64,000 bases of DNA from the NCBI GenBank assembly GCA_012064385.1, contig QRDG01000527.1, forward strand, positions 2,941,547-3,005,546, in the 5' to 3' direction. The position numbers and the translations under genes were made by a program. Of this stretch, positions 35,725 through 46,194 are shown piece by piece (position 1 is the first letter of the stretch; each line of letters opens with the position of its first letter). The DNA is from Puccinellia tenuiflora (lineage: Eukaryota > Streptophyta > Magnoliopsida > Poales > Poaceae). A model generated the notes under the pieces. That model was not told the DNA's origin and searched no databases. It saw only the letters and a program-made list of their open reading frames with translations.

Positions 35725-36009
35725 GAGCAAGTACAATAAGGTCCAGTCAGCCGGCTGTAAGGTTTAGAATAATATATTTGTGCTTACATGGAGGAGAGAG
35801 GATAGGAGAGATAATGGAAGCGGGCTCTCATGCAAGAGCCAGCTGCAGCACGTGCTCCTAGGCACTTTGTGAGAGTGGGAGGTGGGCCATCTATCAATAA
35901 AGTAGCCCATATTTACAGCCAACTATTATACTTGTTGGCTATTAGGTTGGCTATAAATAACATGGCACTATCTTATAGCCAACACCCGGCTATATTATCG
36001 TTCTTGCTC
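35725..36009. mobile_element. Tourist-type (PIF/Harbinger) MITE
   Basis: GAGCAAGTACAATAA at the left pairs with CGTTCTTGCTC at the right. TAA flanks both ends (35722-35724 and 36010-36012), the Harbinger-type duplication. The length of 285 bp is typical. Confidence 0.85.
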
Positions 36010-36012
36010 TAA

Positions 36013-36768
36013 AGGATGCAAGATGACCCGGCTCCTCCAGCGTCCTCAGCGACACACCCCGTCCGCGCCCTTCGATTGGCCTAACGACAGTGTTTTTACC
36101 ACGCACGGTGACTCCTGGCCGTTGGATATGGTCATTTCTTTTTCCACTTCCTGCTTGGTTGCATAGGTCCATGACATCTGGGCCCTTGTGCGTGCGGGAC
36201 CGATGCTTCAGCCGCGAGCCAGTGAAATCAGCAGGTCCACGTTGCGCCCGTCCTTCTTATCCGCGTCGCGCATGCGCGGTGAAAACCCTAGATCGTGAAA
36301 ATATCTCGTCCGTGCCCTCAACTCCATCCTCCCCAGCCGCCTCTCCTTGTCTCCTCTCTCCCGCTCGCGCGCCCGCGCCCTCGCCTCCACCCTCCCAACT
36401 CCTTTTCCACGAGCGCCTTCTGCACGGTGATCGGACAGAGGCAGACCGGACGGCCGTGGTGGCGGACGGGAGGAGGCGCTGCAGGCGTGTTCCGGAGACC
36501 ACGGGCGCCCGAACGATGGTGGATGTCTTCACCGCCTCTCTCACCCCTTCCCAATCTTCTGGCCAGCTCCATCTCCGCTTCCAGCAAGGTACTGCCGTTC
36601 TCCATTCCATTTTTGTCTAGGTACGCGAGATTGGAAATAGGAGAGGAGCTGAGAGGGAGAGGGAGTGAGACGAGGTTGATTCTTTGTTCTTGGTTTGCTC
36701 AGAGAGGAGGCCTGGTTCTTGAGAGAGAGAAGTTATTGGTTGCTCCTTCTCCGACCTCAGCGTCCACC
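36013..36768 (+). other. GC-rich stretch upstream of an LRR receptor kinase relic
   Basis: A pyrimidine-rich, GC-rich stretch from 36090 resembles a grass 5' UTR or promoter. It probably belongs to the receptor-kinase relic that follows. Frames here have no known domain. Confidence 0.3.
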
Positions 36769-36986
36769 CCATGTACTACTCCTGCATCTCCTTCCCCTTC
36801 CCCTCTTCTCCATCAGATTAATTTAGCAACGCCATGGCGGGGAGGCTGAGCAGCTGGAGCCCTACGGACGACGACCCCTGCGGCTGGGAGGGCATCTCCT
36901 GCTTCTTCTCCGACCTCAGCGTCCAGCCCATGTACTACTCCTGCATCTCCTTCCCCTTCCCCTCTTCTCCATCAGATTAATTTAGC
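36769..36986 (+). repeat. Direct duplication across an exon-intron border
   Basis: A phrase of about 80 bp, starting CTTCTCCGACCTCAGCGTCCA and running through CCATCAGATTAATTTAGC, occurs at about 36746-36829 and again at about 36903-36985. It spans the end of the LRRNT exon and the start of its intron. Confidence 0.75.
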
Positions 36987-37475
36987 TTAGCTTGCCCTAA
37001 GATTAATTTCCCCCTCCCTATTCTTGATTCGATCAGTTTTTCCTTATTCTTACTCTTCCCGATGTGTTCCTGGATTCCTTGCCCGTGAATGAATAAAATG
37101 TGTCTGATCTTTTTCCTATGTGGGGCAGAAATCTGCCTTATATGCAGCTTGGAGGCATCATCTCGCCTAGCATCGGGAAGCTCAGCAAGCTGCAGAAACT
37201 TTCATACTAACATTTCTCTACACCAGAACAGCTTGCACGGCTCCATCCCCACCTAGATCAAGAACTGCACCCAGCGCAGAGCAATGTATGCTACTCACTA
37301 CCTAGCAGTATATGATCTGTTTTATTATATAAGTTCACTCGATTTTGTTTCGTATCAGTTTACTGAGATGAAATGTTCATGTCTTCATTGTCAATTTGGT
37401 TACCTGGGAGCAAACTACCTGCAATGAGGCATCCCCCTGAGGTCGGCGAGCTCGTCCACCCCACCATCTTGTAGG
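36845..37475 (+). pseudogene. LRR receptor-like kinase fragment (LRRNT plus first LRRs)
   Basis: Pieces in order: LSSWSPTDDDPCGWEGISC (36848-36901), an LRRNT_2 cap; an intron; LPYMQLGGIISPSIGKLSKL (from 37132); LHQNSLHGSIPT followed by a stop and IKNCT (37218-37270); another intron; and GIPPEVGELVH (37430-37460). Stops at 37208-37210, 37254-37256 and 37425-37427 break it. The spacing and wording resemble plant LRR-X/FEI-like receptor kinases with a short ectodomain. No transmembrane or kinase part is recognisable downstream, so it is a dead 5' fragment. Confidence 0.65.
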
Positions 37476-38668
37476 TTCTTCAGGCACCATCTTCCTCTTC
37501 GACTGGCTGCTTATGCTGCTGTTTTTTTAACACTCCACTGGCTTATTTTTCAGTCTGACTGTGCTAAATGCAGGGACTTGTTGAGTAGCTGCCCCATCAT
37601 CCATCGAGCCGTCTCCACGCCTCCCTGCAGCCTCCTCGTTGCTGCCGTATGAGCGGCACCGTTCTGCCACCCCGCCATGCAGCTGGTGGCCGACGACGGC
37701 TGTTTGGCGGCCACCGCGGGTGAATATTCTTCCCAAATGCCATGGCCTCGACGTCTTCTCATTAGGTGAAGCTGCTGTCTGGGAGATGGTTTTCATGGTA
37801 CCAGGTCTACTCACTCGATAGACCTGACCGTTTCAAAATGGGATCAAGGTAATACCTGTAACATGACGTATTTCCCTCCCCTCTTTTTTTGCTTCACAAC
37901 TTTGGTCTACTAAATGATAATTAGGTCAGGATGTTGAGCCTCATAGCTAATAAATATATATCATCTTTTTTCAGCCTTGAGCCTCATAGCACAGGCAGCT
38001 CACCTGTACTGGATGCTCCACGAAGAACAACACATTACATTTTTCCAAGCCAGGGACTTCAAAAAGGCAGCAACGCTTCTCATAATATAATGCAAAGGTC
38101 CTCTTTCTCCAAGGTATTTAGCTTCCAGTTGAAACAATAGTTAATACACAGGCTGGTAGTATATCTTGTTTTTTATGAAGCAGCATAAGAGATAAAAAGA
38201 AAAGGATGTGGCATATCATATATGTGACTACAAACGGATAAATGGCTCTGATTATAACAGTGCAAGAATGGCTAAGTTGCACCTTTCAGCCTGTTTTAAC
38301 CCTCAGCTCAAATATCATTACTTATCCCATAGAAAAGCTCGAGCTTTGACACCTCCATCTCCATGTAATATTATTGTTTAGCTCCCCATAATAATAGTTG
38401 ACAATCTCATGGCGTGCTTTATAGATTGATAATTAAAATTCAAACTATGAGCTTCTTCAGAAATGGTGTGAGAATACAAACTCAAACTATGAGCATCTTC
38501 ATTTTGGTTTCTTCAGTTACATATATATGATTATGTGAGTACTTAGTTACAGTACAGCTTAAATGTTGTGACAACATTTTAAGATCTTGTGAGTCATCAT
38601 GATTTGATCAATATATTTGTCCATATATACATAACCAACTGTTATCTTTTACATAAAAGCAAAAAATG
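37476..38668. other. Intergenic, no gene recognised
   Basis: 37530-37830 is GC-richer and may be an unrecognisable continuation of the LRR relic. The rest is AT-rich. Confidence 0.35.
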
Positions 38669-38839
38669 TGCCTTTATGGGTTTCACAATGAGCATTGGGA
38701 AGTAAATTTACCTGCCGAAGAAGTGCCACCTGAGCTTCCAGAGCCAGCATCTTTGCACGAGATGGAATGCAGGAAAAAGATTGGATGTCCATGGTTGCAG
38801 TGATAGCGACGCATGCATGGTTACTTTCTGTTGCATCTT
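38669..38839 (+). pseudogene. Alfin-like (PHD-finger protein) exon fragment
   Basis: Reading from 38669 gives CLYGFHNEHWEVNLPAEEVPP and ELPEPA, which matches the N-terminal Alfin domain of plant Alfin1-like histone-reading proteins. The match continues in a second frame from about 38752 as FARDGMQEKDWMSMVAV and WLLSVAS. A frameshift near 38750 therefore separates the two halves. The preceding exon, the following exons and the PHD finger are not found, so this is an isolated decayed exon. Confidence 0.75.
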
Positions 38840-41262
38840 TGACATTTTTTCAGTGTATTGGATTCACACCATTCTCACAGGCTTTAAATTTGTTCACATT
38901 GTCGCAGGCTTTAAAAAAGTACAGTACCATTTTCGTTTACAATTAGTATTGTTACTAGCTTCAGGTGGTATGCTTAATAAATGTTCTTATTCTATAAATA
39001 ACATATGTAGTTGTACTGCTCCATTTGCTAATTTTATACACATAACTAAAGTGAATGGATATGGCTAACAACCAGTTCTGAATTTTATTGGTGCAGCAAT
39101 GGAGCTTCAAGTTTGTGGTTCAGTATACATGGCAAGTTCTTGGTTCAATATACTTGGAGATAATCTGGGTCATGTACCAGTCCAGTGACGCTTGGCTTTG
39201 CAGATTATCAAGTACAGTATACTGCCGCATATCAGCTTCTTAAATTTATGTTGCAGCCAGCCTCGTGAAAGGCTTTCTATCAAACTTGCCATGCTGGATT
39301 GATTAAAGATGGTCATAGGTATGTTCCCTTAGAACTAGCAGAAAACACACATAAATACTATCCAGTGTAAGCCTACAATACACACCACTAGCACCAAGGA
39401 GGTCACGGTAGTGTAATTTAGAACGAGCTGCAAGTTGAGTTTTAATGTTTGACCTACGTTTAGCGCAGGGCGCGTGCAGGAGCCCGGATTGGCGCCAGTA
39501 GCGGAATTCGGACCTTAGGCGTGGATTACGAAGCGTCGTTCAGACCATAGGTGTGGATTGGAAAGCGGCGAGTGCATCGAGCAACAACGAGTGTGGCTGG
39601 TGTCAAGACACCTAAGTTTCTTAGCCAGACCGCATTCCAAAAAACTGAGCAATTGGCTTAGGCCTTGCTACCACTCATATCAGGTTTCTTGTATATCTTT
39701 GGCGGCCAATTGACGCAACGGGTCATCTAATTATGTTAGGCCTATTGTAATTTATGTCATGTTTAGTCATTATACTAATATAATTAACTACGAAGTGTAT
39801 GTTCCTGCCGGTTTTTAATATGCATGACGTACAAATATCATTCCATTTAATAGCTAATTACGACAATTTTGCTTTTTTTTGTAAGATGGTGATTTTAAGA
39901 GTATCTTACCATATTTTTCTTATGGAAATAAATTTCGGCATAAACCCGATATTTTGGCGCAACGGGTCATCTAGTGTGTGTAAGGTTTGCGCCAGTGCGC
40001 CCACGTGAAGCTCTGATCATGTGCCACGGTTCGATTTCTCAAAAAGAGCAAAAGATCCCATACATCTGGAATACGCCACCCAAATACACTAGTTTCACCA
40101 ATCTCTTTGCACATGGACGCCCTAGATAAAGTCCTACCTGTAGCTCGGGCTCTAAAAGGACTTTTCGTACGGGGGGAATAGATAATATCTCATATGTTGC
40201 TTCGGGACTACATGCTACAAAATGATAAAGATATTATTAAACACCGATCAAAACATACACACATGGAACAAAAGAGTTATTTATCTAAACTATAATATTG
40301 TAATAGGTGATGGTTCGTTGGTAGGTCATGATTCCTCCACCGTTGGATTAAGTCGCTCAAGAAATTGCACAGCTATGATGGACTAGAGGATGTATACGAC
40401 CAGCCAGCGGAAAAAAAACAAGTCGCGTGTGAAAGGAACTCGGAAAGCCTTCGCATCGTGTGTGCGTCAAACTCATGCTGCATCGTGCATGCGTGTTCTC
40501 TCCCGTCCGCTTTGTGACCCCGATCTGAAGCACCGGCCTCCCCGAGCTTCATCTGGTGGTCGCCTGCCGGACCTCCTGCTACCGGCGTCCTCCCCGACCT
40601 CCTGCTGCCGGCATCATCTCCGAGCTGCCGCTGCTGGCCCCACACGCCGTTTGTCCACCCGCACAACACCGCAACGCTTCCCTGCCGTTGTACGTACGTA
40701 CTTCCTCGGTGCAGCGCCTCTGCTTCCCCACATCTCGGCTTGCAATAAATCGGCACTCAGCACCGCCCCTTTGCCAGACGGCCGATGGTGTTCCATTCAT
40801 GGAAAATCACTCAGGGAGCAGCCATCAGCAGAGCACCCACCTGCAAAGCTGTTGTGGTGCGTTCGGGTCGGCTCCTCTTTGTTTTCTTTCTCTAGCACCG
40901 AAGCTGCTGCGCTCCGCTCCGCTCACATTTGTTTCTTTCAATCAATTATCTACTGGCCTGCTGCACTGCTATATGCCACAATGACAGAAGCTAACGGGGA
41001 GCACAAAAAAGAGCTAACGGGGAAGACGGGGATATGTGTGGTGGACAAAGAGAATGGTCCGCAAATTTTTTTGTTTATGTTAAAAGAAATGGTTAGATCT
41101 GTAATTAGATTAGATTTTAATCCAATTAGCCAATAAGAAACAGTTAGTTTTTATTAATATCTGCTTCCAATAGAGTTTGTGAAGATAATTCATTTGTTTT
41201 ACAAAGTTTTGCACAGAAGTACATATAAAGGAATAGGGACAACACACTTTTCCAGTCACTAA
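38840..41262. other. Intergenic, repeats of unknown type
   Basis: ACGCAACGGGTCATCTA occurs near 39713 and again near 39959, a direct repeat that could mark the edges or subunits of an unclassified element. A 248-codon open frame at 40390-41136 has biased composition and no known domain; I do not call it a gene. Confidence 0.35.
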
Positions 41263-41481
41263 GACACACTTCTTTTCGGCTTCTAAGAGAGTTTCTCTGA
41301 GAAGCTTCCCACATCCAGCTTCTTCCAGTAATCCGACTCACAATTTTGTTTAGATTTTTAAATTAGGGTTGAAAAGAGTAGTTTGGAAGTCTAAACGAAT
41401 TTTTGAGTCGGCCTTCCGGGAGAAGCTGGGGGAGGAGAGCTTCTCGAAGAAGCCCTTATAGAAGCCGAAAAGAAGTGTGCC
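41263..41481. mobile_element. Fold-back MITE
   Basis: GACACACTTCTTTTCGGCTTCT at the left is inverted as AGAAGCCGAAAAGAAGTGTG at the right, and the inverted similarity extends further inward (GAGAAGCT motifs). The flanks CAGTCACT and AAGTGCACT are alike but not identical, so an 8-bp hAT duplication is possible but unproven. Confidence 0.65.
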
Positions 41482-42220
41482 AAGTGCACTGCTTTAGCAA
41501 ATACTGGTTTATTCTTATTATGAGGTAGACTACAATATGGATGGTCGTGCAGCCTCCATCGACGTCGGCGAGCTCTACAATGACGAGGAGAGGACCTTCT
41601 CCAGCTACAACACACGGGCGCAGCCCCAAGGAGTGTGACACCCTACGTTAGAGGTGTTCATTATCGTCTAATTTTTTCATGTATATTTTCTTTCTGAGAA
41701 TGTGCATAAAAAAGTTGACGCGTTAAGAAACATAGAGATTCGGGAAGACGTTCTGCAGTTACCTCAAATTGTAACTACCTTGCAGCGATACTTTACTTGA
41801 TGAAGTCTTCATATGTTACCTAATTTTAAAAAAATAACAAAAAGGAAAGAAGTTGGAGAGAACACATATTAATCGATGTGCTAGACTTACAAACCTTTCT
41901 TACGAAAACGAAGTTACAGACGTACATGTCCTCCTCTGATTTCTCAACCCCCTGATTTCTCCGGGGGCCTTCCACAACCTCTAATCAATTGTTGCCAAAT
42001 CATCCCGTAACAAAAAATCCCGTAATATTTGTCCGTAGCTGTAGCATTATCGGGTTATCATTTCATTTGATATCTTCTTATAATTTAGGATAACATTAGT
42101 ATGTCCATATAATGTTTTTGATATCCCGTAGCATCGCACAGGCATTTAGCTAGTATTAATAAAGTTGAAAATGATATGGATAATATAATGTGAAGCATGA
42201 GCTGCAATGATATATATGGT
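41482..42220. other. AT-rich spacer with a possible Helitron-like end
   Basis: Near 42124-42154, TCCCGTAGCATCGCACAGGC is followed by ATTTAGCTAGT. This resembles the short hairpin and CTAG terminus that I associate with grass Helitron 3' ends. No 5' end was identified. Confidence 0.3.
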
Positions 42221-42230
42221 CAACAAAGAG

Positions 42231-42612
42231 GGGACGCGCTATTTGACTCTCAGGGAGTAGAATAGTTATTCTACACCCATCCTCTATCTTCACAATCGCA
42301 TATGATTTTATGTCATGTAAATTTTGCCTTATGTATTAAGTCAAGTACAACGTAAGAAAAAATATAAATGACAAAAAAAATTATTCGTGACGTTGCAAAA
42401 AATACGATAAAAATACATGTATTTATGTTGTTTTTATCACTTTTACGTCATCTTAACTCATATTTTTCATTTTTTATGTCGAGTTTTTTTATTATGAGTC
42501 AACATGACGTAAACATTTAAAAATGTAACATAATTTATTGATGTAACAACGTAAAAAAATAGTGGGTGCAAAATAAGTTATTCTGCACCCTGGGTGTCAA
42601 ATAGGGTTTCTA
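42231..42612. mobile_element. Mutator-type MITE with 10-bp target duplication
   Basis: CAACAAAGAG occurs directly before (42221-42230) and directly after (42613-42622). The ends share the inverted repeat CTATTTGAC...CAGGG...AGAATA, with the first 8 bases diverged. Size and duplication length fit a Mutator-like MITE. Confidence 0.8.
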
Positions 42613-42622
42613 CAACAAAGAG

Positions 42623-43737
42623 ACATGATGTATTATCGAGAAAACATTGATCCGTCGAAATTGACTTCGTATCTCCAAAGTTAACAAATAACATTCCGGA
42701 TTGTGCAATATGTAGGTCCATATATTCAAGCTTAAGTATGATGGGTTTCACAAAAAAAAATCTTCATGAAAACCAACATAACGTTTAAAGATAATTTGTG
42801 AGTTTAGATGAAAGAATACTTATCACGTCTATAAGTTATCAGTCACTCTGATATCACATTTAATTAAAGAAAAAAATGTCTTTAATTTGGTGTTTTCCTC
42901 TCTAATCTTCAATCAGAAAGAGGAATTTTTTAAAACATAATAATAAAATTGTTAAAGACGATTTCTGATTTTCTAAAAAATAAACTGTAGTAGGACAATT
43001 CCTCTCGGTATAATAAACATCAATCTAATTTTAGTATAGAGGAAGTTACAAACTATAATGTGCATCCAATCCTCCATCCAAATAAGCTAGAATTACTTGC
43101 CCACTGAAAATTACATTTCTATATATGGACAAGCGAAACAATACAAACACAGACATAAATAAGAGATAGGATGAGAGTAGCTAAGAGAGCATGTTTTAGA
43201 AAATACAATAAAATATTAACTACAAATCATATCAATTGTATAATAAGAAATTGTATTTATCCTAAGAAAGTAAGTTCCAGGTAGGCACCACAAGAAACAC
43301 CATAACTCGGTTAGAAAGAAAACATGTACTTGATCATAAAGAAAAGCTAGGATGAGAATAAATAAGATATCATGTTTTAGAAAAAAATAGTTACAAACAA
43401 CATATTATATGAATTGTATAATAAGACATTCTATTTGTGCTAAGAAAATACATTTTTGGAAGACACCATAGAAATATTGTAACCGGAGAGAGAGAGATTT
43501 CAATTTTACCACCCCTTCTATATGAAAAGACAGTGCTCCTGCTGGTTGCTCCAAAGAGAGATAGAGATATTACAATTTTCTATTATATATTTAGCAAAAC
43601 TAATTAAAGTAAGATGAGCTTGCATGGAACCTCCCGAGGCACACCAATGGATCAACCGAACACACTACTGATATGTACCAAACGGCAAGAAGGTGACTAA
43701 AGAATCATAAACTCAAGTATGTGACAAGTATCAATGT
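42623..43737. other. AT-rich spacer with an old tandem duplication
   Basis: Two diverged copies of about 140 bp (about 43168-43310 and 43349-43480) share GCATGTTTTAGAAAA-type and AATTGTATAATAAGA motifs in the same order. No gene seen. Confidence 0.5.
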
Positions 43738-44034
43738 TTATATTTGAACCTCGGCAGAGAGATCACATAAAAATTGTAACTTTTCTCGAACCAGGTTTTC
43801 TCCGCGCTTTATAAATAAGGCCCAACCGGCCAAAACCGATACAAGGTGGTGGGGAAATCCCCATACAAGTAAGGACGAAGAGAAGGAAGAGAATAAAGTC
43901 CAAGACAAATCCAAAAGTGCACGAATTTCCGTTGAAAGCCAAAACACCAATGCTAACATTACTACGTTGATGATCTTTACCAGCACAATACAGTTTTGTA
44001 GAAACATGTCTACCAAAGTCCAATTATTTTTCAC
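43738..44034 (-). mobile_element. Possible LINE 3' end fragment
   Basis: On the minus strand, TATCGGTTTTGGCCGGTTGG followed by CCTTATTTATAAAGCG resembles the 3' UTR end of grass LINEs. No reverse transcriptase motif is seen, so the call rests on the tail only. Confidence 0.35.
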
Positions 44035-44316
44035 AACACAAGGATATAATTTTGGCTAGACTTTGAATGGTAGTTGACTGCAGGACTAAATATCTTCTAG
44101 GGAAATAGTACAAGTGTAAAGCCACGCTCTAAATCTAGCAACACAAATGCACAGATCACCTTGAGGCAATATAAACCAGGCATTCAAGATCCATTAAAGG
44201 AGATGGATATTCGCCGATATGATTTTCTTGATATAGACTGACGGCCGCCAGTTTTACGTTTAGCTCAGTGTGCACTCCTAATGCCACAGGGGTGCACATA
44301 AATGATGTGAGTAATA

Positions 44317-44411
44317 CTCACTCCGATACATAAAAAGTGTCGCTTATTTTATATTAAGTTAGTACAAATTTTGTACTAAATAGAGCGATATTTTTTATGA
44401 ATCGAACAGAG
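44317..44411. mobile_element. Stowaway MITE (Athos-like)
   Basis: CTCACTCCGATACATAAAAA pairs with TTTTTTATGAATCGAACAGAG, with TA on both sides. The interior AGTGTCGC...GAGCGAT forms the usual Stowaway hairpin. Confidence 0.75.
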
Positions 44412-44428
44412 TAGTAAAGATCTTTGCT

Positions 44429-44434
44429 CACGTG
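44429..44434. promoter_or_regulatory. G-box (CACGTG) upstream of the dioxygenase gene
   Basis: CACGTGAC lies about 430 bp before the dioxygenase start codon. It could bind bZIP or bHLH factors. A 6-base match may be chance. Confidence 0.25.
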
Positions 44435-44861
44435 ACGGTATCTTCCAGAGACGGCGGGTAGAATTTTCCACGGGACTCCTTCGCTTGCTGTTCTTATTCC
44501 AGCAGCAGCTATGGAAATGGCGTCGTGAGTCGGCTTCCTCTTCATGCACCGTCACGAGTACGACAGCTGACATGCAGTTCGTTGCGGATAAGTTCGGAGC
44601 ATTGTTCGCACATCGGCCGGGGACAAGAGACTCCCTCGTCGTTTGCGAGCTAGGTCGTGACATTACAGGATGATGATGTTGAGGACACGGTTCCAAGAAA
44701 GCCACGTCGACAATCGCATGGGGTCTACCGCCTGTACCTTACCCTCACGTCACAGCCTTGGTAGGCCTGCGAAATTGTACACTTCCTTCTTCTTTCTGCT
44801 TCATCTCTAACACCAGCCCCTCGCCTCCGCCTTCGGCCCTCCACTGCACAATCAGCCAGTC

Positions 44862-46194
44862 ATGGCCCGTCCTGACCTCCCGGACTGCGAGGAGAACCGT
44901 GAAAGTACCGGAGCATACAGCGCGGGCGGCATCCCCATCATCGACCTCGACCTCCTCGTCAATGGCAAATCCCATCAACGGTCGGAGACGATCCGGCACC
45001 TCGGCCGGGCGTGCGAAGAGTGGGGCTTCTTCATGGTACATACGACTCAAATTCATAGAATTTCAAGTAAGCCTATATACTTGTTGTGTTCAGACTTCAG
45101 AGCACTCGTGTGAATCTTCCATGACCAGGTCATCAACCATGGCGTTGCCGAGTCTCTTCAAGAAGCAGCCATGGATGCGTGCAAGGAGCTGTTCATTCTA
45201 CCAACGGAAGAGAAGTCTGAGTACATGGACGCCGGCCCGATGGACCCCGTTCGCGTCGGGACGGGTTTCAATTCTGCCGTCGACGGCGCCAAGTACTGGA
45301 GAGACTATCTGAAGATGTTCGCGCACCCAGAGTTCCACTGCCCGGCAAAGCCGGCAAGTCTGAGGCACGGAAATAACTAATCCTACTATCTTCACTTTCG
45401 AGTTTTCTTCATAATAAAAACCATTACACAAGATTGTCTATTTGTGTCGTTGCCAGAGGAACCTCTACCGAGTACGCGGCTCGCACGAGAGGCCTGATGC
45501 TGGAGCTCACACGGCGATCTCCGAGAGCCTGGGGCTCGATCGCGGTCGCATCGCTGAAGCGCTGGAGCTCAAGTCCTGCTTCCAGATCCTCGTCGGCAAC
45601 CATTACCCGCCGGCTGGCCCGGAAGTTGGGGCGATCGGGTTGCCGACGCACTCCGACCACGGCCTCCTCACTCTGCTCTTCCAGAACGGCGTCGACGGTC
45701 TCCAGGTCAAGCACGACGGCGAGTGGCTCCTCGCCAAGCCCATACCCGGCTCCTTCTTCGTCATCGCCGGCGATCAGCTCGAGGTGACCGACCAACCGAC
45801 TGACTGAGCGATTGCCTTCTTCGAAATGTGTCATGAAACTCCGCGTAATTCTACCTCTGGTTGCATGCAGATTGTGAGCAATGGTAGGTACAAGGCCGTG
45901 CTCCACCGCGCACTGGTCGACGGCGAGCGGGCGAGGATGTCGTTCGTGAGCCTGATCGGGGCCGTGCCTGGACGCCGTTGTCGAGCCGATCCCAGAGCTT
46001 GCACGGGAAGGCGCCGCTGGGCGCGGAGTTCAGGGGTTATCAGATACAGGGAGTACATGGAGCACCAGCAGAGCAACAAACTCAGGGAGAATGCGGCGCT
46101 GGACATCGTTCGGGTGCAGCGTACCATACTGACACGCGAGGGCTCGCTGAACGGTTCTCCCATTAACGTCTCAGACTGCTTATATTCAGGTTGA
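44862..46194 (+). CDS. 2-oxoglutarate/Fe(II)-dependent dioxygenase (DOXC type), frame locally disturbed
   Basis: Exons 44862-45035, 45129-45353, 45457-45783 and 45871-46194 give about 349 residues, the usual length. Exon 1 has the DIOX_N start (IPIIDLDLL, EEWGFFM) and exon 2 VINHGV. The 2OG-Fe domain has the iron ligands H198, D200 (THSDHG) and H254 (VLHRA), and the 2OG-binding R264-x-S266. The family includes hyoscyamine 6-dioxygenase-like and DMR6-like hydroxylases of secondary or hormone metabolism; the substrate cannot be told. Intron 2 must use a GC donor (CCG/GCAAGT) to keep this frame. The first 20 residues of exon 3 and about 30 residues of exon 4 read well only in another frame, so small indels have scrambled them. 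It may be a pseudogene, a damaged but open gene, or a gene with sequence errors. Confidence 0.7.

Noticed and set aside
36090..36849. Overlapping open frames of 117-184 codons on both strands
   Set aside because: GC-rich, pyrimidine-biased leader-like sequence before the LRR relic. No frame has a domain.
40390..41136. 248-codon plus-strand open frame
   Set aside because: No recognisable domain, mixed composition, no splice context or conserved motif. I cannot support it as a gene.
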